NCBI GenBank assembly: GCA_004321905.1
Contig: SCQF01000023.1
Span: 157,300-221,299, forward strand
DNA: 64,000 nt
Direction: 5' to 3'
Origin: Verrucomicrobiota bacterium
Lineage (GTDB): Bacteria > Verrucomicrobiota > Kiritimatiellia > CAIQIC01
Shown here: positions 12,214-20,450 of the stretch, one piece after another
Layout: each line of letters starts with the position of its first letter
How positions within the stretch are numbered: the stretch's first letter is position 1
Translations under genes and position numbers: made by a program
The notes under the pieces: model-generated
What the model was told of the DNA's origin: nothing
What the model saw: only the letters and a program-made list of their open reading frames with translations
Databases searched by the model: none

Positions 12214-13326
12214 ATGCTATATCGCCTGCATATTTTGACCGGCCCGCTGTTGGGCCAGCAGATCACGGTGGAACCCGCACCGATGACCGCAGGACAGGCC
12301 GCAGATTGCAACATTCTCATCCCCGATCCCGAGCTGGCGCAACATCACGCCATCTTTGAACACCGCGATGACGGCCTGTTCGTGCGCGATCTGGGCGCGA
12401 TGGGGCGTGTGCTCGTCAACCGTCGCGAAACGCACTCGGCCAAACTCAAACACGGCGACACGGTGGAGTTGGGCCGCACACGGCTTTTAGTGCAAGCCGT
12501 GGTACAAGCTGAACAGCCCGCGTATTCCGGCAGGAGTCACCCACGCCACACGCGCCGCCTGCTCCTGCTCTTGCTGCTGCTTGTGGTCAGCGTCATGGCG
12601 TTTTGGTTGATACGCCCAGCCCCGCCACCATCAACGACAAAAATGGCGCGCCCACCAGCGCTACGGATGCCGAAACCCATGCCATTGCTGACGACCAATC
12701 TGCTGTTACCCGCACTTGATCACCCGTCGCCATCGGCCGAAGACCTGCGCCGTATGCACGAAGAAATTGCCGCGGTACGCGAAGCCATCAAGCTGCTCGC
12801 CGCCCGCACCCAGGCACCACCAAGGACAGCGAGCGCGCCGCTATCGGCTGTCGTAATCATCACCAACCACCCTGCCGCGCCACGCCAAGCACCACCACAA
12901 CACGAACCAATCGCGGCACATCCGGTGATGCGGATCGTAGCGGTGGAGCAACAGCGGCTCCCGGACCGCGCCGAGTTCGACGACATGCGTCTGCTGCATA
13001 TTTCCCTTGTACCTGTGAGCAGCAATGCGCCGCCACCAGCCACGGTGACCGTGAAAACGGAATTTTTTGACGAAGACGACTACACCGGACGCATCGCACC
13101 CACTGAAGCGTTGTGCCCACGCGGCGTCATACATCCCGAAGCGTGGCAGGGCACGACGCCAGTAACCTTGACCGTCAGCTACACCGTACCCGCCGGCTTG
13201 CGCGACCGCCAACTGCTCGGCGGACACAAATTTCATTACCGCGGCTACCGCGTCCGCCTCTATGTCGGCGCGCAACTCCAAGCCGTGGAAGTCCATCCCC
13301 GATCGCTACTGGAAGGAACCCCCTGA
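12214..13326 (+). CDS. FHA-domain membrane protein
   Basis: Residues 1-95 form a forkhead-associated domain, a phosphothreonine-binding fold; the region DPELAQHHAIFEH to GDTVELGRTR matches its conserved strands. A single transmembrane helix follows at about 115-133. Next comes a proline-rich stretch, then a C-terminal domain (about residues 225-370) of unknown type that would be periplasmic if the FHA domain is cytoplasmic. The gene lies between the flippase and a glycosyltransferase and overlaps the latter by one base (TGATG). It could couple Ser/Thr phosphorylation to envelope synthesis; no kinase is encoded in this window. FHA and TM assignments are firm, the role is speculative. Confidence 0.72.
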   Translation: MLYRLHILTGPLLGQQITVEPAPMTAGQAADCNILIPDPELAQHHAIFEHRDDGLFVRDLGAMGRVLVNRRETHSAKLKHGDTVELGRTRLLVQAVVQAEQPAYSGRSHPRHTRRLLLLLLLLVVSVMAFWLIRPAPPPSTTKMARPPALRMPKPMPLLTTNLLLPALDHPSPSAEDLRRMHEEIAAVREAIKLLAARTQAPPRTASAPLSAVVIITNHPAAPRQAPPQHEPIAAHPVMRIVAVEQQRLPDRAEFDDMRLLHISLVPVSSNAPPPATVTVKTEFFDEDDYTGRIAPTEALCPRGVIHPEAWQGTTPVTLTVSYTVPAGLRDRQLLGGHKFHYRGYRVRLYVGAQLQAVEVHPRSLLEGTP

Positions 13327-14111
13327 TGCGCGAGAAAATTTCGGCCTGTGTGATCGCTTTCAACGAAGAGCGTAAAATCCGGCGCTGCCTCCAAAGCCTG
13401 ACGTGGTGCGACGAAATCGTCGTCGTAGATAGCTTCAGCACCGACCGCACGGTCGAGGTATGTCGCGAGTTCACCGACCGGGTCTACCAACACGAATGGC
13501 TCGGCTACGTGGGCCAACGCAACACCGTCCGCGAAATGGCGCGTTTCCCGTGGATTCTCTTCCTCGACTCCGACGAAGAAGTCTCGCCCGGCCTGCGCGA
13601 AGAAATCCTCGGCCACTTCGCGCGCGGCCCCGGCGAAACCGTCGGCTATGAATTCCCGCGGCAAGTTTATTATCTTGGCCGCTGGATCCGGCACGGCGAG
13701 TGGTATCCCGACCTCAAACTGCGCCTCTTCCGCAAAGATTGCGGCCGCACGGAAGGTCAGGAGCCGCACGACAAGGTTGTCGTCAACGGCCCCGTCAAGC
13801 GCCTCCGCAACGCCATCTGGCACTACACCTATGACGACCTGCGCGACCACTTCGAAACACTCAACCGTTTCTCCAGCATCACGGCCCAGCAAAAATTTGT
13901 GCAAGGCGGCCGTTTCCGCTGGCGCGATTTGTTGCTGCGTCCACCGCTGCGCTTTCTGCGCGGTTATTTTCTACGCGCGGGGTTCCTCGACGGCACGCAT
14001 GGCTTCATCATCGCGCTCGCCAGCGCCTACGGTGCTTATATGAAATACGCCAAGCTTTGGGAACTCACCTTGCGCGAACAGAAACCGTTCAAAGATTTGC
14101 CGGAAGATTGA
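13326..14111 (+). CDS. Glycosyltransferase family 2, LPS core-type (WaaE/KdtX-like)
   Basis: A cytoplasmic-face sugar transferase of 261 aa. The N-terminus has the GT-A nucleotide-binding pattern ISACVIAFNEERKIRRCL, then VVVDSFSTDRTVEV near residue 35 and LFLDSDEEV near 78. The QRNTVREMA and GEWYPDLKLRLFRK motifs are typical of the subgroup that adds glucose or related sugars to lipooligosaccharide inner core. The C-terminal ~60 residues are basic and hydrophobic, suggesting membrane association. The start ATG overlaps the stop of the FHA gene by one base, so translation is probably coupled. Confidence 0.82.
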   Translation: MREKISACVIAFNEERKIRRCLQSLTWCDEIVVVDSFSTDRTVEVCREFTDRVYQHEWLGYVGQRNTVREMARFPWILFLDSDEEVSPGLREEILGHFARGPGETVGYEFPRQVYYLGRWIRHGEWYPDLKLRLFRKDCGRTEGQEPHDKVVVNGPVKRLRNAIWHYTYDDLRDHFETLNRFSSITAQQKFVQGGRFRWRDLLLRPPLRFLRGYFLRAGFLDGTHGFIIALASAYGAYMKYAKLWELTLREQKPFKDLPED

Positions 14112-14497
14112 TGGCCGTGAGCCGGCGGGCCAGTTCAACCGCAAAGTGCGGGCCTACCTTTCCATTGGCGAGGCCGGAGACTATCGCGGCTACTGGGAAA
14201 AGGAGTGGAGCGCCCAACCGCCAACATGGCTCGGGGCCGAAAATCCCGACTGGAAAGGGAACTTCAAGGTGCGCTACTGGCAACCGGCTCCAAAAGCGCG
14301 ACCACATCACCGAATCGCTCGGCCACCTCGCCCGCTTCAAGCCTGACCACAAGCCAATACTGCTGATCGAGTACGGCACGAAGCCTGCCATCGTCGAACA
14401 CTCCATCGCCGGAGCCAAAGAAAATGGCTTCGTGCTGCTGGTGACCGACCGCAATCTGAAAACCTTCGGCCGCTGCGAAAACTTTTCTGAACCTTAA
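14108..14497 (+). pseudogene. Remnant of a TM1410/GH114-like glycosidase
   Basis: Two pieces in different frames resemble the two ends of a TM1410-like (endo-alpha-1,4-polygalactosaminidase-related) protein. The first, read from about 14110 to 14290, has the family signature VRAYLSIGEAGDYRGYW followed by NPDWKGNFKVRYW. The second, ending at 14497, has KPILLIEYGTKPAIVEHS and GFVLLVTDRNLKTFG, which resembles the C-terminal strand-helix repeats. The middle (roughly 150 residues) and the N-terminus are missing and the frames do not join. This is a decayed gene with a large internal deletion. Confidence 0.6.
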
Positions 14498-14544
14498 AAG
14501 TTTTGACGTTGATGAGCGCAGATTTGGACTGCGGCGGGTCCCTG

Positions 14545-14640
14545 GCTTTGTGGGCGGGGCTTTCCAGCCCCGCCCACCACGGACAGACTTTTGCTTGGTC
14601 GTATCATTCTGTAACCGGGATCGCCGATCCCGGCTACAGC
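14545..14640. repeat. Hairpin repeats in debris zone (first cluster)
   Basis: A perfect 12-bp stem, GTGGGCGGGGCT (14550-14561) with AGCCCCGCCCAC (14566-14577), is followed by a second stem, CCGGGATCG/CGATCCCGG, at 14615-14633. Both are non-coding. Confidence 0.75.
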
Positions 14641-14727
14641 CAAACAAAGCGGCAGCAGCCGAGCCAAAGGCGAGACGGGCGCAGCCAGCTGCCGCAACTC
14701 CAAATGAATCATACCTACTTCGGCTGG

Positions 14728-14925
14728 GGAGCGCATGCGCCCTCGCATGCGGCGTGTGGCGACCCGCCACACGCTCCGGCGAATGATTCCCCGGCGCAGA
14801 CCGCGAGGGCGCGGTCTGCCACACGCGGGGCGCGTGTGCTCCCCAAACCCTATTCCGCCCCACCTTTCAACCATTGGAAAAAGAAAGCGGCAGGTAGGGC
14901 GGCCACGCCGTGGCCGCCGTCTGCA
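14728..14925. repeat. Hairpin repeats in debris zone (second cluster)
   Basis: Nested GC-rich inverted repeats: a GCATGCG pair near 14733-14752, a TGTGGCG/CGCCACA stem near 14756-14772, a CAGACCGC/GCGGTCTG stem near 14799-14818, and a GGGCGGCCACG/CGTGGCCGCC stem near 14897-14920. Outer GGGGAGC and GCTCCCC bracket much of it. A half palindrome of the 19-bp family lies near 14866-14881. Confidence 0.6.
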
Positions 14926-14951
14926 GATGGGGACCGGATTGGGGAACGCAG

Positions 14952-15050
14952 ATGAAGATTGGCATTCCATGGTCTGTTTTTTCCATAGGCATTGTGCTTA
15001 CAGGAGTTGGACTTGCGATGAAAAAACGGAAAACACAACAACCGTCCTAA
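14952..15050 (+). CDS. Possible 32-residue single-helix membrane peptide
   Basis: A short open frame starting ATG at 14952 would encode a peptide with one hydrophobic helix (SVFSIGIVLTGVGLAM) followed by a basic tail (KKRKTQQPS), the usual layout of small bacterial membrane proteins. The preceding GGGGA is a weak ribosome-binding site. No homologue is recognised. It sits in a zone of repeats and gene debris, so it may be chance. Confidence 0.28.
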   Translation: MKIGIPWSVFSIGIVLTGVGLAMKKRKTQQPS

Positions 15051-15125
15051 TCTTGTTTGGCGTTCACTTCGCAATCACACCAAGGGGGAACCAAGGCGCT
15101 GACTCCCTAACTAGAACTTAGAAAA

Positions 15126-17333
15126 TTAAACCGTGGCAGGGGCCGGGGCGCGGTCGTGGACGCGGAGGATTCCGTACTGCGTGGTGCGCTGGGCCGGCGT
15201 GAAGCCGGTTTGCGCGATCAGCGCGACGACTTGATCGGCGGCGACGTTATAGCTGACGCCGGTGGCGCGCACGACCTTCTCCTCCATCAGCACGCCGCCA
15301 AAATCATCCGCGCCGCAGACGAGCGCCAGTTGCGCCAGTTCCGGGCCTTCGGTGACCCACCCCGCCTGCAAGTGCGGCACGTTGTCCAAGACCAGTCGCG
15401 CCAGCGCCACTATGCGTAGATAGTCCACACCGCTGGCCGCGCGCAGTTTGAGCTGCGTATGGTTGGGCTGGAAGCTCCACGGGATGAACGCGGTGAAGCC
15501 GCCGTAGCGATCTTGCACGTCGCGGACGCGCGCCAGATGCTCGACGCGCTGCGCGGTGGTTTCGCCCAAGCCATAGACCATGGTCGCCGTGGTCTTCATG
15601 CCCATACGCTGGGCGGTCTCCATGACCTCGAACCACTGATCGGCGGTCAGTTTGCGCGGGCTGATCCGCTGGCGTACGGCGTCCACCAGAATTTCTGCGC
15701 CGCCGCCGGGCAGCGAATCGAGGCCCGCCGCACGCAAGCGTTCGAGCACGGTCTGAACGGGCAGCTTTTCCTGACGGGCGAAGAAGTTGATTTCCGTCGG
15801 CGAGAGCGAGTGCAGGCAGAGGTTCGGCAAGCGCGCACGAATCGCGGCCAGCAGGCGCTCATAAAACGCGAGGTCGAATTCAGGATTCAATCCACCTTGC
15901 AGCAGAATTTGCGTCGCACCCTGCGCGGCGGACTCGACCGCCGTCGCGACGAGTTCCTCAATCGTATAGCTGAACGCCTTGGGCGATTTCGCGCTGGAAT
16001 AGAACGCGCAAAACTTGCAGCCGGTTTCGCAAATGTTGGTGGTGGAGATATTGCGATCCATGACGAACGTCGCGAGACGACCCGGCACCTGTTGCAAGCG
16101 GCGCTGATGCGCGAGATCGGCCAGTTGCTGCCAGTCGGCCTCGTCGTGCAACGCCACGGCTTCCTCGGCGGAAAGCCGCTGGCCGTCTTTGGCCTTTTGC
16201 AACGCGACCTCCAACTTGCCGGAGGCTGTCACGCGGCGCGGCGCGGGCACGGCAACAGCGCGATGCTTGGGCGCGGCGGCGGGTTCTTGATAGAGGCTGT
16301 TGACCAAACGCGGCGTCAGACCCAAATCGCTGATGAAGTTTTCGACTTCTTCCACCGAAGTGAACCGCTGGCATTCCGCTGCGCCGGCGGCACGCGCGAT
16401 GCGTTCATCCAAACTCGTCCCGCCGATGTCATCCACGCCGCCGAAGAGCAGCGCCTGAATCAGCTTGCGATCCATATAATTGACCAGCACGCGGACGTGC
16501 GGGAAGTTGTCGAGGAACAGCCGCGCCACCGCCACAACGCGCGCAATCGGATAGCCGCCGACGCCGCGCGTGACCTTCAGCTTCGTGCCCTTGGTTTGGA
16601 ACGGCAACGCGATGAACGCTTGGAAGCCGCCGCTCCGGTCTTGCTGGTCGCGCAAACGTGTCAGGTGATCCACGATGTCTTCGAGCGACTCGATATGTCC
16701 GAACAGCATCGTCGCATTGCTGCCGATGCCGAGCGCGTGCGCTTGCTCGTGTACCGCGAGCCACTCCGCGGCGTTGCACTTTTTCGGGCAAATACGCTTA
16801 CGCACCGCCGGCGCAAAAATTTCCGCGCCACCGCCGGGGACGGCTTCGAGGCCCGCCGCCTGTAAGCGCCGCAGCGTGGCTTCCAAGCCCAAGCCTGACC
16901 GCTGGGCCAGATCGTGAATTTCCACGGCGGTCAGCCCCTGTACCAGCGTCGTCGGCAAAATTTCCTTGGCCAGCTTGAACAGCGCTTCGTGATAGGCCAA
17001 GTCCATGTCGTCCCACAGCCCGCCGACGATGTGCAGATCGGTCAATCCTTCGTTTCTAACCTTGGAAAGTTGCTCGCGTATTTTTTCCAAGCTTTGGATG
17101 TAGGCGTCGGGCGCAGCGCCGTCGCGCCAGAAGGCGCAAAGCGCGCAGCGCACTTTGCAGAGATTGGTCGGATTGATGTTCAGGCTGTGCGTGAAATAGG
17201 TCACGTCGCCGTGCAATTGGCGGCGCACCGCATCGGCCCGGCCCATCAACTCCGCGGTGTCGCCCTCGCGCAGCATCTGCAACGCCTCGGCGGGTGAAAT
17301 TCGTGGGGCGGTGTTTTGAAGTTTGGCAATCAT
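15126..17333 (-). CDS. mqnE-mqnC: Aminofutalosine synthase fused to cyclic dehypoxanthinyl futalosine synthase (MqnE-MqnC)
   Basis: A single 735-aa polypeptide carries two radical SAM enzymes of the futalosine route to menaquinone. Residues ~1-360 are MqnE-like: the Fe-S motif CX3CX2C is at Cys59/63/66 (NPTNLCKVRCALCAF), with LHIVGGL and GGGAEIF. After a linker of about 30 residues (PAAAPKHRAVAVPAPRR), residues ~395-735 are MqnC-like with a second cluster motif at Cys435/439/442 (CETGCKFCAF) and LLQGGLNP. MqnE adds the radical from SAM to chorismate-derived 3-enolpyruvylbenzoate; MqnC later cyclises dehypoxanthine futalosine. The start ATG at 17333 overlaps the mqnA stop (ATGA). The longer open frame from 17459 lies inside mqnA and is not used. 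A degenerate palindrome pair at 17052 is within the MqnE part. Confidence 0.9.
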   Translation of the reverse strand: MIAKLQNTAPRISPAEALQMLREGDTAELMGRADAVRRQLHGDVTYFTHSLNINPTNLCKVRCALCAFWRDGAAPDAYIQSLEKIREQLSKVRNEGLTDLHIVGGLWDDMDLAYHEALFKLAKEILPTTLVQGLTAVEIHDLAQRSGLGLEATLRRLQAAGLEAVPGGGAEIFAPAVRKRICPKKCNAAEWLAVHEQAHALGIGSNATMLFGHIESLEDIVDHLTRLRDQQDRSGGFQAFIALPFQTKGTKLKVTRGVGGYPIARVVAVARLFLDNFPHVRVLVNYMDRKLIQALLFGGVDDIGGTSLDERIARAAGAAECQRFTSVEEVENFISDLGLTPRLVNSLYQEPAAAPKHRAVAVPAPRRVTASGKLEVALQKAKDGQRLSAEEAVALHDEADWQQLADLAHQRRLQQVPGRLATFVMDRNISTTNICETGCKFCAFYSSAKSPKAFSYTIEELVATAVESAAQGATQILLQGGLNPEFDLAFYERLLAAIRARLPNLCLHSLSPTEINFFARQEKLPVQTVLERLRAAGLDSLPGGGAEILVDAVRQRISPRKLTADQWFEVMETAQRMGMKTTATMVYGLGETTAQRVEHLARVRDVQDRYGGFTAFIPWSFQPNHTQLKLRAASGVDYLRIVALARLVLDNVPHLQAGWVTEGPELAQLALVCGADDFGGVLMEEKVVRATGVSYNVAADQVVALIAQTGFTPAQRTTQYGILRVHDRAPAPATV
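17052..17101. repeat. Degenerate in-gene palindrome pair
   Basis: Two decayed copies lie 31 bp apart inside the MqnE coding region. The first has lost one central base and the second has a mutated right arm. The encoded stretch (LEKIREQLSKVRNEG) has the length expected for MqnE, so nothing extra was inserted here. Confidence 0.4.
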
Positions 17334-18118
17334 AAGAGCACACCTCGTTCCGCCGGCATAGCGGCGGATTCTTGGATCAATTGCTGGAAAAGTTTCAGCG
17401 CCTGCTGTTCCTGCGCGCCCACGTCGTAGTGGACGCAATCCCGGAAATATTCCTGACACAGCGCTTCGCTCAAACCGAGTTTGGCCGCTTGCAAACGTGC
17501 CAATTCAGGCAAAGCGGCCATACCGGCTTGATGGGCGGCGCGGGCAATGCGCGTAAGATTTTGCGGCTCCGGATGGTCGCGGCGTAAGGCCCACACGGCG
17601 AACACGAACGGCAAGCCGGTCATCTGATTCCATTGCTCGGCCAGATCGTAATCGCGGTGTGGTGCGGGCGGTGCACACAACGCGCGATCGCCGATGACCA
17701 CGGCGGCATCAGCAGTCGCATGCTCGGCGTGCGGCACCATTTCCACGGCCATTTTCCAATGCTTGGAAAACAGCACACGCGTCAGGGCGTTAGAGGTTTT
17801 GGAGGCGGCATCAAGCGTCACCGTTCGCACCTGCTCCAGTGGGCGTTTGCACTTGAGCAGCACGCTCCGCACTCGGGCTCTGGCGCAAACCCCCAGTCCT
17901 TCGATCATAGTCAGTTCCGGGTGCAGCAGCAGTTCCGCCACTGGGAGCAACGCCACATCCACGCTATGGCTGTGCAACTGCTGCAACATTTGCGACGGAT
18001 GATAATCTTGGACAACGCGCGTCTCTGGGCTGACCGTGGCGAGGAAATGCGCCAGCGGCGCCGAGTTCGCGTAGGGCGCGGCGGCAAAGCAAAATTTATG
18101 GGTGCGACCGGTTTTCAT
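17330..18118 (-). CDS. mqnA: Chorismate dehydratase MqnA
   Basis: Removes water from chorismate to give 3-enolpyruvylbenzoate, the first step of the futalosine menaquinone route. The 262-aa protein has the periplasmic-binding-protein-like fold of the family: an N-terminal AAPYANSAPLAHFL substrate loop, VDVALLPVAELL near residue 53, the SKTSNALTRVLF segment, and AVVIGDRAL. A palindrome at 17752-17770 is translated as part of FSKHWK in the middle of the protein, where family members also have a helix. The gene overlaps its neighbours on both sides by 4 bp (ATGA), consistent with one translationally coupled operon. Confidence 0.9.
   Translation of the reverse strand: MKTGRTHKFCFAAAPYANSAPLAHFLATVSPETRVVQDYHPSQMLQQLHSHSVDVALLPVAELLLHPELTMIEGLGVCARARVRSVLLKCKRPLEQVRTVTLDAASKTSNALTRVLFSKHWKMAVEMVPHAEHATADAAVVIGDRALCAPPAPHRDYDLAEQWNQMTGLPFVFAVWALRRDHPEPQNLTRIARAAHQAGMAALPELARLQAAKLGLSEALCQEYFRDCVHYDVGAQEQQALKLFQQLIQESAAMPAERGVLL
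17752..17770. repeat. Single 19-bp palindrome inside mqnA
   Basis: TTTTCCAATGCTTGGAAAA, a full-length copy within coding sequence. No partner exists at 32 bp. Confidence 0.75.
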
Positions 18119-19893
18119 GACTTCCCAAATCCATAACGCGACCAGTTGTGTTCCACCATCTGCTCACGCTCGGGGTCAAACGCGACCGGCAGGCGATAGC
18201 CGGTTTTCCATGTGGCATCAATGGCAATCGGGAAATGCAAAACCATGCGATTGCCGACGACCTCGCGGCGCGCGGGATAGAGATCGGCCAACGGATCAAA
18301 CCGCGTGAACCAGCCCCAGAGAATCAGCCGCGGATCGTTCAGCGGCACATCCTTGGAAACCAAAACATGGAATAAATAGGGTTTGGTCGCTGGATGTTCC
18401 GCGAGCGTCAGACGGATCGCCGGACGATCTGCGCCATCGGCAACCTGCGCCACGAGAAACGCCTCACCCACGGCGGCCAAGCCAAGAATTTGCGCATGCA
18501 CCGCACCCGGCGCGGGCGGCGGTGGTGGCGGCGTGGTGCGTAGCGGCGGATGGCCGTCACGCGTCGCCAGCATAATCAAGCGGCTGCCGGAGTTCATTGC
18601 CGGGCCGGTAAAGTCCAAGGTGTCCTGCGCCGTAGGCGCGAGCAGATGCAGACCTTCGGCGGCGTCGAGATTTTCCCACAAGGCGCGGCTGACTTGCCGG
18701 AAATTCCGCACGTCCACGTCGTGATTAACCACCATCAAAATCTTGGTCAACGAAAGCTGGCCCTCGCCCAGCAAGCCGAGTGCGTGCTTGAGCGCCTCGC
18801 GCGGGTAGCGCTCCTTTACCGCCGCGACCGCGAGCGGATGAAAACCGGTTTCGGGATAGGCCCAGACGTTGCTGATCGCCGGGCGAATCAGCTTGAGCAG
18901 TGGCAGCGTCATCTCCTGCAAAGCTTCGCCGATGAAGTAATCCTCCTGCGGCGGTTTGCCAACCACCGTCGCCGGGTAGATCGCGTCCTTGCGCGCCAAC
19001 ATCCGTTCGATGCGGAACACCGGGAATTGCGCGCTGTGCGAGTAGTGGCCCAGATGATCGCCAAACGGCCCCTCCTGTCGCATATCGCCGGCAGTCACCG
19101 TGCCTTCGAGCACGAATTCGGCGTTGGCGGGAATACGGTGTCCGCTGCCGGGACGCTGGATAACGTCCAGCGGCCGGCCCATGATCAGCGCCGCGAGCAA
19201 CCGCTCGTCCACGCCTTCCGGCAATGGCGCGATAGCCGCGAGCGTCAACGCCGGCGGGCCGCCGAGAAATACGCTCACGCGCAAGGGCTCGCCACGCTCG
19301 CACGCCGTCCGAAAATGGAAGCCGCCGCCTTTTTCGATCTGCCAGTGCATCCCGGTACTCGTGGCATCGAAGCGCTGCATCCGGTAAATACCCAAGTTGC
19401 CAACGCCGGTGCGCGGATCAACCGTATGCACCAACGGCAGCGTGAAAAACGCGCCGCCATCCAGTGGCCAACATGTCAAGACCGGCAACTGATCGAGGCG
19501 CGGCGGACTGATGGTCTGTTCCAAAATCGGGCCACGCTGCACATTTCGTAGCCGGGCCTGTGCGATATGCCAGAGTGTGCTGCGTGCCGCCCAGATGTTC
19601 GCCAACGAAGGCGGCATGACCCGATGCGCCAACTGCGCGATTTCTTCGCCGATCTCGCGTGGCGGACGCCCGAACGCCAACTGCACGCGTTCCGGCGTAC
19701 CGAACAGATTGCTGACCAGCCGATAGGGGGAGCCTTTGACGTGCTCGAACAAAATCGCGGGCCCGCCTTCGGTCAGTAGCCGATGCTGGATGATCGTGAT
19801 CTCCTGATCGGAGTCCACTTCGGCGTTGACGCGGGCCAGCAGCCCGCGCTTTTCCAAGGCTTGGAGAAAGGAACGCAAATCTTGGAAACTCAC
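18115..19893 (-). CDS. mqnL: UbiD-family prenyl-flavin decarboxylase, menaquinone type (MqnL)
   Basis: A 592-aa UbiD-type decarboxylase that uses prenylated FMN. In this operon it most likely removes the carboxyl group of the prenylated dihydroxynaphthoate intermediate (the MqnL role) rather than acting in ubiquinone synthesis. Family features include the N-terminal DLRSFLQALEKRG, PYRLVSNLFGTPERV, EGPFGDHLGHYSH near residue 270 and the DVDVRNFRQVSRALWENLDA stretch. The GTG at 19893 overlaps the mqnM stop (GTGA); the longer frame from 20076 is out of register with the family start. A palindrome copy at 19850 encodes LQALEK near the N-terminus. Confidence 0.87.
   Translation of the reverse strand: MSFQDLRSFLQALEKRGLLARVNAEVDSDQEITIIQHRLLTEGGPAILFEHVKGSPYRLVSNLFGTPERVQLAFGRPPREIGEEIAQLAHRVMPPSLANIWAARSTLWHIAQARLRNVQRGPILEQTISPPRLDQLPVLTCWPLDGGAFFTLPLVHTVDPRTGVGNLGIYRMQRFDATSTGMHWQIEKGGGFHFRTACERGEPLRVSVFLGGPPALTLAAIAPLPEGVDERLLAALIMGRPLDVIQRPGSGHRIPANAEFVLEGTVTAGDMRQEGPFGDHLGHYSHSAQFPVFRIERMLARKDAIYPATVVGKPPQEDYFIGEALQEMTLPLLKLIRPAISNVWAYPETGFHPLAVAAVKERYPREALKHALGLLGEGQLSLTKILMVVNHDVDVRNFRQVSRALWENLDAAEGLHLLAPTAQDTLDFTGPAMNSGSRLIMLATRDGHPPLRTTPPPPPPAPGAVHAQILGLAAVGEAFLVAQVADGADRPAIRLTLAEHPATKPYLFHVLVSKDVPLNDPRLILWGWFTRFDPLADLYPARREVVGNRMVLHFPIAIDATWKTGYRLPVAFDPEREQMVEHNWSRYGFGKS
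19850..19868. repeat. 19-bp palindrome inside mqnL 5' end
   Basis: CTTTTCCAAGGCTTGGAGAAA at 19849-19869 contains one copy with a single mismatch in the right arm. It encodes the conserved-looking LQALEK of the UbiD N-terminus. Confidence 0.6.
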
Positions 19894-20450
19894 GACACGG
19901 TCTCCCAATTCGCGGCGGCGGCGTGGCCGAAAAGCGCGAGCACGCGATCCACATAGCTGTTCAACAAATCCGTCATCGTCACCGTGGCCGGATCGCGGCC
20001 CAACATTTGATAGAACGGCGGCGAGAGCGGCATGACAACGCCGCCGGCAGCGGAAACGGCGGCGGCATTCTGGCAATCAATCAGCGACCACGGCGTCTCG
20101 CGTACGCAAAGCACCAACCGGCGGCGTTCCTTGAGATGACAATGCGCCGCACGTGTAATCAACGAGTCGGAAATACCGTGAGCCACTTTGGCGAGCGTGT
20201 TGGCGGAACAGGGCAGGACAATCATGCCCAACGTCGGGATCGAGCCGGAAGAGATGGGCGCAGCGAGATCGGCGTCGTCAAAAACTTTGTCCGCCATTTG
20301 GGCCAGCCGTGCGAAGTCGCCGCCTTCGCGTGCCACGACGGCCTTACCCCACTCGCTGGCGACCAGCGTGACCGGCCACGGCGACTTCTTCAGCAGAAGT
20401 TCCGCAGCCCAAGCGCCGGTGGCGCCATTGACGGCCAAAATCAAATTCAT
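19890..20450 (-). CDS. mqnM: UbiX-type flavin prenyltransferase, menaquinone type (MqnM)
   Basis: Makes the prenylated FMN cofactor needed by the adjacent UbiD-type decarboxylase. The 186-aa protein has the UbiX pattern: N-terminal GATGAWAAELL (flavin loop), SSGSIPTLGMIVLPCSANTLAK near residue 67, and the LKERRRLVLCVRETPWSL segment near 107. Upstream it overlaps the mqnB-mqnP fusion by 4 bp (ATGA) and downstream it overlaps mqnL (GTGA). This strict pairing with UbiD within the mqn operon is what identifies the role. Confidence 0.88.
   Translation of the reverse strand: MNLILAVNGATGAWAAELLLKKSPWPVTLVASEWGKAVVAREGGDFARLAQMADKVFDDADLAAPISSGSIPTLGMIVLPCSANTLAKVAHGISDSLITRAAHCHLKERRRLVLCVRETPWSLIDCQNAAAVSAAGGVVMPLSPPFYQMLGRDPATVTMTDLLNSYVDRVLALFGHAAAANWETVS

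Noticed and set aside
15459..16865. 468-aa open frame opposite mqnE-mqnC
   Set aside because: Antisense shadow of a clear radical SAM fusion; low-complexity composition.
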